A stretch of 64,000 nucleotides of DNA. It comes from Dimorphilus gyrociliatus. Its lineage: Eukaryota > Annelida > Polychaeta > Dinophilidae. The position numbers and the translations under genes are program-made. Of this stretch, positions 26,261 to 38,604 are shown in pieces. The notes beneath the pieces are model-generated. The model ran no database searches. It was not told where the DNA came from and was given only the letters and a program-made list of their open reading frames with translations. Where the stretch lies: assembly GCA_904063045.1 (NCBI GenBank), contig CAJFCJ010000020.1, positions 984,916 through 1,048,915 on the forward strand, read 5' to 3'. The stretch's first letter is position 1, and every line of letters begins with the position of its first letter.

Positions 26261-29200
26261 AAGAGTGAGAGATAGAGAAGGAGACAATGAAACGGAGATA
26301 AAGGGGATAAAAAAGGGTTCTAATGAAACTAGAATAAAGAAAGAAAATAACTGACAAAAGAGGAACTGCTAAAATAAATAAATTGTTCGATGGATAAATG
26401 AAAGGTAAAAGGAAGAGCTGAAGAACACGGAAAACGGCTTAAAAAGTTTTCGAACAAGTTTTTATTAACTATATTTTGATGCATCTTCTCTCATGTGCAT
26501 TGTTACAGCGTCTAACAAATCAATTAGGCAAAGTAATCATGCAAAAGGCCTCTTTGTCCGCTAGGCTTCTACCGATATGCATCCGCGCCTAATAGGCAAT
26601 AATGTAGACGTCTATTATCGGCACTCAGCAGGCCTATAATAAGAAAATATATTTCCCTGATCAAGTATGATTCTTTCTTCCTACTGTCTTGATTAGTCGA
26701 TGTAATGTCACCTTCTTATACATTATCTCTAGAATAAAAAATTCTTTAAAATGGAACTGGAAAAACGCCAACTTCCCCCTTTTATTCCTGCCCTTTTTTC
26801 TTCCCTTCTTCTTTTAACATTTCCCCGGTCTTTATATCGTCGGTTACTCTTCAATTCATTCTATTTATAGAGAAAATATATATACCATGTTGCATAGATG
26901 GTTACAGACAAATACGACAGGTTGGAATATACCCAAAGGCCATTTCTTGGAAATTTCTCTATACCATTCAATGTATACAAATGTATACTGTATTATATGA
27001 ATATTATTATCTAATATTATATTAGACACATAGACATAAACATTACGTACAATACCAACAATCCAAAGTATATATATGCTATATATTGTATTAAGTATAT
27101 ATTAGTATATATATATATATAGAACATATATTCATATACATATAGATATAATTCTTTGTATATTAGTTTGTATTTACACAACGTATGTATTTAATACCAT
27201 ATACCTAGTCATATATTTTACATACTATCCAAATATACCTATACATAGATACTATATACTGTTTATAAGGAAAATTTTTTATCCTTTGATAATTCTAAGG
27301 AATATTATAAATAATAAATAAGCATATGATTTGCAAAGGAACCTCTATTTATAGTAAGGTTCCCTCATAAATCTATTTCTTTAGATAAGAATTAATACCG
27401 TTTCGTCTGTCATGCGGAAATTTATAGCGACTTCTCTCACGGATGCGAAAAGGGAAAAAAAAACATAAGAAGTCGGCTGCCTGTCAATTCAATCTGCAAC
27501 AATTCCTTAGGCATGTTTGCAGTAAGGATGCATTGCGTCACAGGTTGGAGGTAATTAGCGTTTGATTGGCTGAGGGCGTCTTTTAGCTTTATAGTCATTT
27601 TGCTTGATTACTCGATGGCGTTTTTCAAGCCTATGTGTACTCACTTTAATTGCTTTTGATATTTAACATGAATTTTACTTTCATTGATAATTGTCAGAGA
27701 TTCTATGGTGGGAGGAAAAATATACCTAAAATTTTCAATGTAATGGTTTATTTTGCTGGGTAGTGTTCCAGGAGAAAAACAAACTTTATTAGAATAAGAA
27801 ACTGCTCATTTTAACTACTTAAATCGTTTCAAATTGCATAAAAGTCTTCTTTGAAATGGTTTAATTTAAAATGATGAAATAATAACCCATTGGATTAAAC
27901 AATTTTAGGCACTTTTAAATCAGAAATTAGTACAGTGAACAAAGATATTGATGCAATCAAAGTACACTTAAATAGAAAGTACAATTAAAGCTATAGTACA
28001 GGCTTTCTCGAGCATCAGCGTCCTTCCGTTTCCGTAATAGAGGAGTATGCGTCACCTGTAGAAATATAGTACTCTACCCTTTTTACAAGAATGGATCATA
28101 TCAAGTACCACAACTGTCTTAAATTAGTCTTTCTTTTTTGTACACTAGTCTCTAATTGCTTACTTATCAAAATGTTAATTGAGAATCTGCTCTATTTCGA
28201 TCTCAACAACCAATATTTAATTGTTAAGGAATATTAAAAGCCTCATTCGTTCATTTCCATTCACTGGGAAACGTTAGTTATCAATTGTCCATCATTAGTC
28301 CTTCCTGACCGTCTGTGCACTCATTCCAAGAATAATATGCTTCTCGGTTGGCCACATGACTTTGTAATCTTTCAGCATCATTTCCCATAATTATCTCATC
28401 TTCTCTAAACCTATATAATGTAATTTTTTACCTTACGGCGGTTTGTTCTCAATGATCTACATGTAAGCACTCCGTTTTGTCCAAAAAGAGAATAAAAATA
28501 ACTGAAAACCTTTGAAACTGCAAAGAATGTGATCATATTTCTTGCATATTTAAAATTTTCGTTTGATCACATGATCTTATTATTCAATATAAAAAGATTA
28601 TCTTAATAATTACGTCCATGTAGCGTTGAATAATTAGTCGTTACTATGTTTAGCCGTAGAAATACGTAATTAAAAAAAAGACAACATAGTAATAAACTAT
28701 ATACGAAAATTAGAAAGATTGCTGATTCATGTCAATGTTGCCCTATAGAAATTGCTATAGTTTTTTGTGGAAAATAGTATCAACTTAAATTGATGATGTA
28801 TAAAAGAAGAATGAGAAATAAGTCACCATTTAGATTCATTTCATTTTTATTGTTGTTATCGTCAATAGAAAAAATTATACTTCACAGACGAGAATATGAG
28901 CTTCTGCTAGTCAGTTAGGTTGTTTTTGTAAAAGACGGTAAAGAAGCAATATAAGTGGATCATTACACTTCTCTTTCTAAAGATGATACCCCTACTCCCC
29001 TAATCTAAAAAATTTTCCACTCAATAGTTTACATGTAAAGTTCTTTGAATAGTTTGATTGCATATGTAAGGTTGCCAACATATTACATTTTGATAAAAGA
29101 AACAATTTCCAAAGAAATGTCTGTTAACGAGAAAAAATAACAGCACGATTACTAAAAGCAAGAAATATAACGGATGTGTCAGCAGATTAACGCTACGCCA

Positions 29201-31073
29201 GAACATTAGAGAAGACAAATCCTCAAACTGAAAATAGCTAACATTACTGAATGGTAATAGAAAGAAAGCAGGCGGTCTATTCCGTTTTTCTTTCCTATAT
29301 ACTGTATAATCCAGCAGCCTTTTCACTCGTAGCGGAAATTTAGACAAAGTATAGTAAAAAAAAAAACAAAAAAACAACAACGGAAGATGAAACTTCATTA
29401 TGAATCAAAGTAAGGATTTAAGGAAGAAATTAAAAAGTAACTTAGCTACGAAATCCCAAAATTAACAGACAAGAAATTGTATACTGTATACTTGATCATC
29501 TTATGAAAATTCGCTGCTTTTAAGATGATATATTTTCAATTTCCACTCTTTTGTTAAATAAGTATTCTATGTCTAATGACTTTTATGAAGATATGATTTT
29601 ATAATTAATTACTAATAATACTTAACTAATAAGTGATAATACATTTAAAAGGTTGACTCCTCTTGGAGCTCTTTCCGTTGAATCTTTTACATCCTGTAAC
29701 CTATAATACTTCATATATCTTCCTTTAATGATGAAAGTAACATAAAAATGATAATTTCGACTAGATATTATGTTTTTGATAAAAAGCCAATTGTTCCCTT
29801 CTTCAAAGGTAAATACCGCTCAAAACGTATTTAGACTACAATAATAAGGTAATTCCACTTATACTATCTTAATTGCCTTATTAAAGTTGTTAATAAGCAA
29901 TAATGAGCCCACCCAAAAGCCTAAGACTTTCCTGGTTTGTAAATAAATAAAATGCTTATATACAAACATCTATACATTTACAGTACATACCAACATGTGC
30001 AATGTATTAAATGAATATATAGCTTTATACATACACTTATATATCATCCTATTAGGGCTTTATTGAAAGATATCATTGCAGTCTTATGTAAATAATATGG
30101 AAAGAGATACAAAAGAAAGAAAACTGTCTTGTACATACAAAACGCAATATTTGTCCTTTTATTTTTCTATTTGGAATACTGCAATATATAGCAATTTTTC
30201 TAAGCCTATAGATATTCAATATACCAATACGCAAATATCAAGCATGAATTATGTTATATGTCATGAAAGATTAAGTGCTCTAAATACTGTGAAATAAAAA
30301 CAAATATACTACATGAACCGCAAAGTTGTACAGTATACCAAATATTTGAATTTATTATTGTTATAGCAGTATACAATATATTATATGTAACATAATGAAA
30401 TTATTGTTTATTTACCAGTTTATTTTATATATCATAAAATACAACTATATTGCTATCTATTATTAAAATATATGTTAGTATGAATAGTAAATTTCTTTTA
30501 AGTAATAAAATCTGCATAAAATGTTCATTTTCTCTTTTCGGATAAATAGCCTCCCTTTTTTTTTGTTTTTTTAAAAAAACAAAATAAATAATTATTTAAA
30601 TAATCATTACCACCTATTTATAAAACTATAAAGACTTTATTTTTAGGTCACTAATATACTTTTCTTTTTTTTTTATATAAAATTCTTCTAATTTAAATAC
30701 CAAATAATTTCCGTTTTATATTATCATTAAGAAAAAAACGAACCTAATTTGCATACTGTTTAAATACAATTAAAACAATACTTTTTAGTTTTCATTAAGT
30801 CTATCAAAAATTGTTTATTATGTCAACAACTTTAAATATTTTCCATCTTTAATCAGTTATAATTCTAATATAATAGAGAAACTTCGCATCACTTAAACAA
30901 ACAGAAAAAGTCCTATTGTAACATTTATAATGCTTTTTTTTATGTTTCCTTGCCTAAATAATTATGAAAGTATAATGCTAAATGTCGGTTTATTAACAAA
31001 TAAATAAAATAAATGCATAGATTAGTAAAGATCATTAATTAATATATTAAGTGTATCATAAGTGGAATTCGCG

Positions 31074-31095
31074 TTTTTTTTTTTTTTTTTTTTGG
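31074..31095. repeat. Poly(T) run
   Basis: 22 consecutive T. On the minus strand it is a poly(A) run, as left by retroposed RNA, but I see no recognisable retro-element body or target-site duplication next to it. Confidence 0.85.
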
Positions 31096-32828
31096 AGTAT
31101 TAATGGCATTTATACAATTTATTAAGTATGCTTTTTAACTGTAATCCGTTCCGTTTGTTTTCTGTATAAAAAGGTTATGGACTCGCATTTTTATATTAGA
31201 AAACAAGAAATAACATCAAAGTGTCTAAAGTGAATATAAAGACTGAAAGCTGATGCCGTGATTTGTCTAATACACGGCTGTTTGATTGCGTAATTGGAAT
31301 TGTATAGGCTCCACTGGGTAAATAGGGTACCTAAATGTTAAAATGAATCTAATCTTTTTGGCTATATAATAGCTCGTAATTAATTAATTTCTTCTATTTA
31401 TTTCTCGATAATGGATCTAAAGGGATAGGATTCTCTTAAAATTCTAATTGTATTCCAAATAACTCAACAAACCTTGGAAAAGTATAGGAAAGGAGGAAAT
31501 TGTCATCAAAATTGTTATAATTTGTTAAATGTAGCGTTTTAACTAGGTACAATTGAGGTTGCGCAAGACGTAAATTCGTTTTGCGTGATTCGTTTTCTTT
31601 TTTCCTCACAAGTTTCTCATTCTCTTCTTCTCTAGATGGTAGGAGGGAGGCTTATGAAGAAATTTTATCGCGGTTATTTAACACAAAACCTTAGATTCTG
31701 ACTAACACCCTTCTATAATTAAATAATATGAAAAGCGATTGAAGTTTCCTTTTACTATTAAATTTTTACCTTCTTCAAAAGCAGATATGAGTAGATTAAA
31801 CATGTTAAAAATTCAGGTGGGCTTAATTAAGCAGGGCAGAATTGTTATTAGTGTTGTTAATTTTTAATGGTTGTTTAGGGTGTCGAGAGAAGGGTATCAG
31901 CTTTAGAATTCGCCTCTTCAAATATATAATAAGCGGATGTAACAGGTGTGTAAATCTCAGCGGCTAACAAGTATGTTTCCAACTAACAATTCCAATTACA
32001 AGCATCCATTTCCCTATTTCTCTTTGTTATTAAAGTTTTTCTAAGCTTTTAGCAGGAAATCTTTTCTTTTTCTCTTTTTACTATTTGATGAAAGAGAGAT
32101 AAAAACAGTAAAAAATATGCCCTGTTTTATCCTTTTTATACACTTTTGTTATTATTTCTTTTATTGAACAAAATACTTTCGACGGCTAATATGACTCTTT
32201 TCAATAATTATACGTCAACTTTCGTCCAACGTCGAAAATCTATTCTTTTCATTATTCTATTCCTCTTATATTTTTTTCATAGAATTACTTGAAAATGCTT
32301 CACTATATAAAAATAATCAAGGCCATGCTACACAGCAAGAAATAATTAAATAAAAACTGATCTGAGAGCGTCTCATGGGCATGAAACAAAAATCAAAATC
32401 TACACAAGAATTCCACGGCTCAATAAGCAGACAGCATGGTAGTTTGGACCCGCTAAAACAAGTATAAGGTGTCTCTTAACGCTTGGCTGGTTAGCGCACA
32501 GACCAGTGGTCACATGAATGATTTTTTATGTACTTCCTCCTCTTTATTAAAATAGCTCTAGTATGATTTCGCTCCACTTATCGATAAAGTCACCATTGAA
32601 TCGCAATTTTCGTAGATAAGATTTAAGTGAGAAGAGATTGGTACCATTCTGAACTAAGTGTCGGAAAAGGAGCTTAATAAGGAGCGAAAGGCAGAGAAAA
32701 ACAGCTCTATTTAAGCCTTAATCTGTAAAAAGCTTAAAACTATTAGATGAAATCTAACATTAAAGGAAAAGCGATTGTTAGGTCGCAAAAGAAAAGACAA
32801 TTATAGAAGCCGCTGCACAATAATTATA

Positions 32829-32842
32829 TGACCCCTTGACCC
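32829..32842. promoter_or_regulatory. DR2-type nuclear-receptor element
   Basis: TGACCC CT TGACCC on the plus strand, equal to GGGTCA AG GGGTCA on the minus strand. This is an exact direct repeat of the nuclear-receptor half-site with a two-base spacer, the DR2 spacing used by RXR heterodimers and COUP-TF/HNF4-type receptors. It lies in a G+C-richer island about 0.8 kb beyond the stop codon of the coiled-coil gene. Binding is inferred from the motif only. Confidence 0.35.
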
Positions 32843-33539
32843 TTACAGACTGTCCGCATTAAAGGGCTCATCTTCAACGAAGCCTAAGGCCGTGATAATT
32901 AAGCATCGTTTTGATCTATTTTATGGCAATATTTGTTTACTGAGTGATAGAGTAGATTAAGTAATAAAATATTGTCCATATTTATCAAGAACTAATTTGC
33001 AAAAATTGATACGCTTTATTATAAATGTCACTAGTATATTGTCATAATTGATTATCTACCGCAAATGCTTCGTAAAATATATTCACTACATGTACGCAAA
33101 GGGGAACAAGTTTAACCCTCATGGATACAATGTGTATATTCCATTGTAGTAACTCCATCTAGCGCTTGTCTACTATTCATCTACAAAATTAAAATAGATT
33201 TATAAATCTAAAATTTGTGATACCTCAATCAATCAATTATTAGAGAGATAGAAAATTAAATATGATTCTCACGATTATTCTGTCCATCGTAGCTATTTAT
33301 TTATTTACTTTGTTAAGTATAGCCTCTTGCCTTGGAATTTCATCCTCAAGGCAACATGAAGCTAAAAATATCAAGGAATGCTTATTCATTAGAAGTTGAA
33401 ATCAGAAAATCTGATTATAAAATGATCCTATAAGGTTTTCAATATCTTTAGCAAATCGATAAAAGATTTCTAATTGGACAAATAAAAAATAGGGTTTTAG
33501 ATGCTTTTCTTTGTATATAAAAAAGAATATTTATATATA

Positions 33540-33545
33540 TTTATT
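33540..33545 (-). terminator. Poly(A) signal of the coiled-coil gene
   Basis: AATAAA on the minus strand, 69 nt after the stop codon at 33614. Position and motif fit; cleavage site not tested. Confidence 0.45.
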
Positions 33546-33613
33546 TATATAGGCTGATATATGTAAATTTTGGAAGAAACATTGTTCATTGCATTGGTAA
33601 AAAAAAGTATTAA

Positions 33614-36130
33614 TTAATCAGTTTGTTCAATATAAAATCTAGACGAGGAGTAAGGATAGTGCTGATTTCGTAATAACTGTACATCTTCCCTAACAGAACT
33701 GACTTGTTTAGTGAAACTATTTAAAGCTCTTGCCTGTTCCTCACTCCTTAGAGCCCATTCCAACCTTTCTTTTTCTAATTCTTCAATTTTTTTCCTGAAT
33801 TCCTCATTCTCATCAGCTAATTTGCAACACTTGTCATCCCTCTTCCCCATTTCAATTTGTAATTTATCAACCGAACTCTGGAGTTGAGAGTGAGCTGACA
33901 CCACCTGATTTAATTGAGTAGCTAGTTGTTTTCTCTCTCTGTGAGAGACGTCTAAAGCTTCTTTCCAGCCTAATTCGGCAACCCGACTTTTTTCATTTAA
34001 GCTATTTGCTTTTTCTTTCATTTTTTTCAACTCGTACAGAGATTCGTCTCGAGATTTAACAGCTTCTTGAAAATCTCTTTCCTTTCTATTACATGACTCT
34101 CTAACAAGTTCCAGCTCGTTACGTAAGCGATTTTCGTCGGCTTTAACCAGATCGTAATCTCTTTCAGTTTTTGTCAACGAGTCTTTCAAATCGTCTACTA
34201 ATTCCCTTAATTTAACAGCTTCAGCCTTTGCAGATCCTTAACAAGAGCAGAATTGAAAAGAAAATAATTATTCTTTCTGAATTTCAGCAGAAAATACGTA
34301 CCACTATCTTCAAGTTCTCTCTGTAAATCATCTACTCTAGACTCGAGGCGACCTTTATCATAAGAGAGCCGTTGTTTTTGTTCCGTTAAATTAGCTAAAG
34401 TTCGTTCCAATTGCTGCTGAGCCCTTCCATGTTGCATAGAACTAGCTATTCTTTCTCTTAATTGTCCTATTTCTATTCTGTATTCGTCTCTTTCCTTTTC
34501 AACTTTCTTCAATTCTTCAACAAGTTCATCCAATTGACTTTCAACATTTTTCCGCTCTTCCACTACATTGTCTAAAGCATCATTAACTTCATCCAGTAGA
34601 TTATCTTTTTCCTTTAAAGCAGCTGCCTGTTCAGCCCTTAGTAATTCAATTTCTTGATTCCTCTCGTTTAAAACAGCTTGGCACTCTTCAAGTTTTCTCC
34701 TGAGTTCACATTTAGATCTTGCTTCTAAAGTTAGTTGTTTTTTTAAGGCCTCTTCATTATTTGAAACTTGGCTGAGGGCTCTAAATATGACATCATAGTG
34801 ATAAAATATATATTAAATAAAACACGTTCAAACAAAACCTTGCTTTGTCAGCGCTTTCCTCACACTCTGCAAGTAATTTAGCATTATGGGCAGCCGCTTC
34901 TTTCAAAGCTTCTCGAAGTTGTTCATCTCTAACCATAGATACAGCACCGGCTTTTTGAGCTTTTTCTAACTTTTCCATTAAACTAGAATAGTCTATTCTC
35001 ATTTTTTCCAACTCTTTAATAGTCTTGTCGCGCTGTCCGTCGGTAATCTCGAATTTCCTTTGAAATTCATCTAAGATAAAAAGTAAATTTAAAGATGTAT
35101 ATCTGTTAAAAAGTAAACATGTTGAAAGATAAACACCTCTTTCAGCTTTGATGGCCTTTAGTGTGTTTTCCGTGACAGTTCTCCTTTGTCTCTCGGTCGA
35201 TGCTTCATGTTGTATTTGAATCATTTCCTTTTTTAGACTAGAGCAACTAGCTGTTAAACTGGACAGATTGTCTCTTTCTGAAGAGGAAAAGCATTCCATT
35301 TCTTGTAACCTCTTCTGTGAACTTCTGTGAGCCTCCTCTAAACTTTTTCTAACGCTTATTTCTCTACTCAACTCAGCTCTAAGCTCATCAATTCTCCTTT
35401 GTAATTTTATTTTTATGGCATCATTGTTTGAAATCAATAACTTGGCACTCTCAACTTCATTTTCTGCTTTGTTCAACTTCCTTTTAAGAACAACAATATC
35501 TCTTTGTAAATTGGCAACCTCTTTTTCATAAGCATCAGCCGCTTGTGAGAATTTTTCCACTTTTCTCTTCTTAAAGGCACTTTTTTCTGATCTTTTTTGA
35601 ATAACAAAATCAATAGCTATTTTCTATCATTATTTAATTAAGAAAACCAGTACTTATTTGATAAACTTGAACAATCAATACTTTTCATTTTATTGAACGA
35701 TTAATCAGTAGAAGTGATCAATAAAATCAGCTTTAGACTGTTATTATATAAGAAAATTTATTTTTACCTTAATTGATCTAAAGAGGATCTTAGCGTTCTG
35801 ATTGCACTTTCGCTTTTACAAACTCTCTCAACAATCGAAGGATCTGTTTGCTCAGAATTCACTGTCATTGAAGCCACAGCAGCTGCTATATCTTGAGTAT
35901 CTTTTTCAGCAACTTTTAAATGTTTCTGAATTTCGCTTAGAGCTTTTTCTTCGGGATCTTCAACCTTCTAAAGCAAGTATAAACATGCATTTTTCCGATA
36001 ACAAGTCAATTATTAAAAACAAACTATACATTAAATTAAACTGTCTGATCTAAAAACGAACTATTGTTGCACTAACCATTTCAGTACTGAACGATACGTT
36101 TTTCACCAATTTGTTTGATGATGAAAACAT
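33614..36130 (-). CDS. Long coiled-coil protein, possibly CCDC150-like (6 exons, 680 aa)
   Basis: Exons in transcript order: 36130-36077, 35967-35768, 35591-35137, 35070-34839, 34780-34302, 34236-33614, with introns of 65-176 nt. Nearly the whole chain from residue ~20 to ~660 is heptad-rich alpha-helix (Leu, Glu, Lys, Arg, Gln) with no transmembrane or catalytic motif; the last ~15 residues (YPYSSSRFYIEQTD) are not helical. The segment around residues 80-200 (KSESAIRTLRSSLDQLRSEK, then KRKLNKAE, then RIDELRAELSREISVRKSLE) resembles, from memory, the N-terminal region of vertebrate CCDC150, but coiled coils mimic one another easily. Structural or centrosomal/ciliary scaffolding is a guess. 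The gene is divergent from TOLLIP across 668 bp. An AATAAA on the minus strand at 33540-33545 fits its poly(A) signal. The gene model is firm; the family name is tentative. Confidence 0.8.
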
Positions 36131-36798
36131 CGTTTCTTATTATTTAAATAAACTGCTTCTAGGGAAATTTTTTATTTGGTATTACTAAATACCAAGCGGC
36201 GAGTGGTTGATTTTTTCAAATCTATAATATAGATATACCATTATCTTATCTTTTAACATTTTTGACAGTTAGTTATTAACTCGTTAATGATAATTTATCA
36301 GTAAATACAAATAGTCTTTTCAAACTAAAAATATATGATTGTAAAGCATATAAGACGATTAGAGCGCCTTCTTTATTTTCGATAGTGTTTAAGTAAGGTT
36401 ATATTAGTAATAATTACCAAATGTGTGTTTTGAATAAGTATACTATAGACAAAAAAAACTAAATGGCTTACAATTTAAGCCATAGCTAAATAGTATATAA
36501 TCAATAGCTCTAAATGTTTGCAATGATTATCATACGATGAGCGTTGTTCATACAATAGAACTATTTTTAGTCTGTTCATTTTACAAACATATTCAATTCT
36601 CTTTCCACAGATTTTAAACAAGGAACTAAATAACAATAATTGAAATGTTTATTACTGATCTTTTTTTTCCAATTTTTCATGGAGTTTTTATCTATTTTGA
36701 TATGATTATCAGATTGTAAAGGTTGATTATCACAACAAATTTTCCCGCCTGGTCAACACAAATCGAAAGTTATTCCACCGTGGACATTGCAAACGAAA
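36131..36798. promoter_or_regulatory. Shared intergenic promoter region, coiled-coil gene / TOLLIP
   Basis: Only 668 bp separate the two divergent start codons (36130 minus, 36799 plus), so both promoters must lie here. The sequence is A+T-rich; a more mixed patch at about 36740-36800 precedes the TOLLIP start. No clear TATA or CCAAT box was identified. Confidence 0.5.
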
Positions 36799-38305
36799 AT
36801 GGCGAATAAAGAGGATACATTACAAAATCAGGTTTTTTATTTACTTTTATGGATGTTTAAATATTAATATTAAAATATACTAATATGTAAAACTATTATA
36901 AATTAGAACATTTTTACTACAAGGTGGATATCAAATAATTTTCTTATAAATTAGAGATTTATACTTATCAACAATGACTCATTATCATACAATTTTATAA
37001 TTCAAAATTTTACAGCAACAGATTATAAGAGGAGAATTACCTCCTGACTTTCTGAGATTCAACGTTTCTCGACAAGATCAGCAAGTGGCAGCTGACGAAC
37101 AAGCAGCACAAATGTTACAAGTGATTATTTTGAAATGGTAAATAATTTATCATTATATAATCTGAATTGTCATTTTCAGGCACAGTACGCTGGTTATACA
37201 ACAACCCCTATAGCTGCTCCTATTGCTCAAAATCGTATAAGCGTAACGATTGTTGAGGTATGTTGTTAAATACTTGACTTAAAAATCTAGAAACTGCTCA
37301 TCAATATTCTAAATTCAATTTTCAAATCTATTAAAAGGCAGCACTGGTTAAAAATTACGGACTAACAAAGATGGATTTATACTGTCGATTAAGAATTGGG
37401 CATTCTGTATTTGAAACACATACTAATAACAGTGCGGGAAAAAATCCAAGATGGAATAAAACTGTCCACTGGTGGGTATATTTGATCAAAACTTCAATAG
37501 AAGCACTATAAATATCCTTCTTTGCTTAGTTTTCTAATAAATACAAAGAGAATAATATATTAATGATTCTATCATTTCTTTTTGACAGTCTCGTCCCCCA
37601 AGGTGTAGATTCTATGTTTATAGAGATTTTCGAGGAGAGAACATTTTTTTCAACTGACGATAAAGTTGCATGGGCTCATGTTCTTATTCCAGAAAGAGTA
37701 ACTGTAAGTGGGGATACAATCGATGATTGGTATCCTTTAAGTGGAAAGCAAGGAGAAAAGAAAGAGGGAAATATCAAATTAGTCATCAGCAAGGTGAGAA
37801 TAGTATCTTCTTTTAAATAGTTGAAAAATAATTATAATTCTCTTGATTTCAAGACACAAAATCCAAATGTAATGCCTTATCCGCCCGCTCCACAATTAAT
37901 GGTTATTCCACAAGGAGGATACTTCCCACCTCAAATTGGTATACAAAGTTTGCTATTAAATTAAAAAATCATTAAAACACGGCTAAGTTATTTGATGTAC
38001 TTCAAGCCCATCAACAAGTCATTCGCGGGGTTCCACAGCAACATCCTCAGCAACAGCAACAAGTAGGTCCTTTATACACGGAAGAAGATATCAAACAGGT
38101 AGCTATAACAGTACACCTAAATGTGTTTGATAATATCACCTTACAAAAGATGATTTTATTCTAAATTGTATAACTTAAAATTTTGCAGTTAAAAGATATG
38201 TTCCCTGGAGTAGATGAAGATGTTGTCAAATCAGTACTTCACGCTAATCAAGGAAATAAAGATCGAGCAATTAACGATCTTTTGCAAATGTCCCAAACTA
38301 ATTAA
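36799..38305 (+). CDS. TOLLIP: Toll-interacting protein (8 exons, 282 aa)
   Basis: Adaptor that links endosomal sorting (Tom1, ubiquitin, phosphoinositides) with Toll/IL-1 receptor signalling and autophagy; cytosolic and endosome-associated. Exons: 36799-36831, 37016-37120, 37180-37257, 37338-37471, 37589-37793, 37854-37938, 38007-38098, 38189-38305. All phases close. The N-terminal Tom1-binding region carries the family motif RGELPPDFLR (residues ~16-25). A C2 domain follows at ~63-185 (KNYGLTKMDLYCRLRIG, GKNPRWNKTVHC, IFEERTFFSTDDKVAWAH), then a Pro/Gln linker with HPQQQQQ-like residues, and a CUE ubiquitin-binding domain at ~236-278 with the MFP motif (LKDMFPGVDEDVVKSVL) and terminal di-leucine (AINDLLQM). 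Human TOLLIP is 274 aa, so this is full length. The start MANKEDTLQ sits in a very short first exon ending at an unusual GTTTTT donor. Confidence 0.95.
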
Positions 38306-38503
38306 AAATGCTTTGTTTTAAAAAAATTATTTTCCCTTTGATTTAATGACATTGTAAAGAGTAGTAATGGACAATGCCTTTTATAAATACAAGTTTATAA
38401 ACAATAATATTTAATAGCTCAAAAACATCAAAATATATTTTAAAATTATCTCTGATTCTCACTCTACTTCTCGCTCTAGTGGCAATTTTTAATAACGTCT
38501 ACT

Positions 38504-38509
38504 TTTATT
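38504..38509 (-). terminator. Poly(A) signal of the TP-rich gene
   Basis: AATAAA on the minus strand, 96 nt past the stop at 38605, in the 299-bp gap where this gene and TOLLIP converge. Its 3' untranslated region probably runs close to or into that of TOLLIP. Confidence 0.4.
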
Positions 38510-38604
38510 AATAACAAAAAGAAACTATTTCCCGAACAAAAATTGTGTTTATAGAAACATAAGTATTGTTATAGAGTTTAAAATATATGTAAAAAAAAAA
38601 CCTA

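Larger units (their letters stand above)
19768..33613. other. Gene-poor region of about 14 kb upstream of the THSD7-type gene
   Basis: No gene that I can support on either strand. Reading frames here are short, low-complexity or leucine/phenylalanine-rich artefacts of A+T-rich DNA. The sequence is not uniform: G+C-richer, non-repetitive islands occur at about 19320-19830, 21220-21300, 21640-22100, 23380-23460, 23870-24200, 25690-26040, 26460-26640, 27390-27640, 32380-32520 and 32750-32900, separated by A+T-rich stretches and microsatellites. The simplest reading is the promoter and distal regulatory DNA of the THSD7-type gene (start at 19767, minus) and perhaps of the coiled-coil gene. Non-coding RNA genes or 5' untranslated exons cannot be excluded. 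Confidence 0.5.

Noticed and set aside
26081-26287. Minus-strand Ser/Leu-repeat frame
   Set aside because: Reads through the (GA)n microsatellite; no other support.
29021-29398. 125-codon minus-strand frame with a hydrophobic start (MKFHLPLLFFCFFF) and a second hydrophobic segment
   Set aside because: Strong Phe/Leu bias from poly(T)-rich DNA, no splice context, no family resemblance and no downstream partner; most likely a chance frame in A+T-rich sequence.
31074-31095. Poly(T) run as the tail of a minus-strand retroposed copy
   Set aside because: No recognisable element body, no target-site duplication and no coding remnant beside it; replication slippage is simpler.
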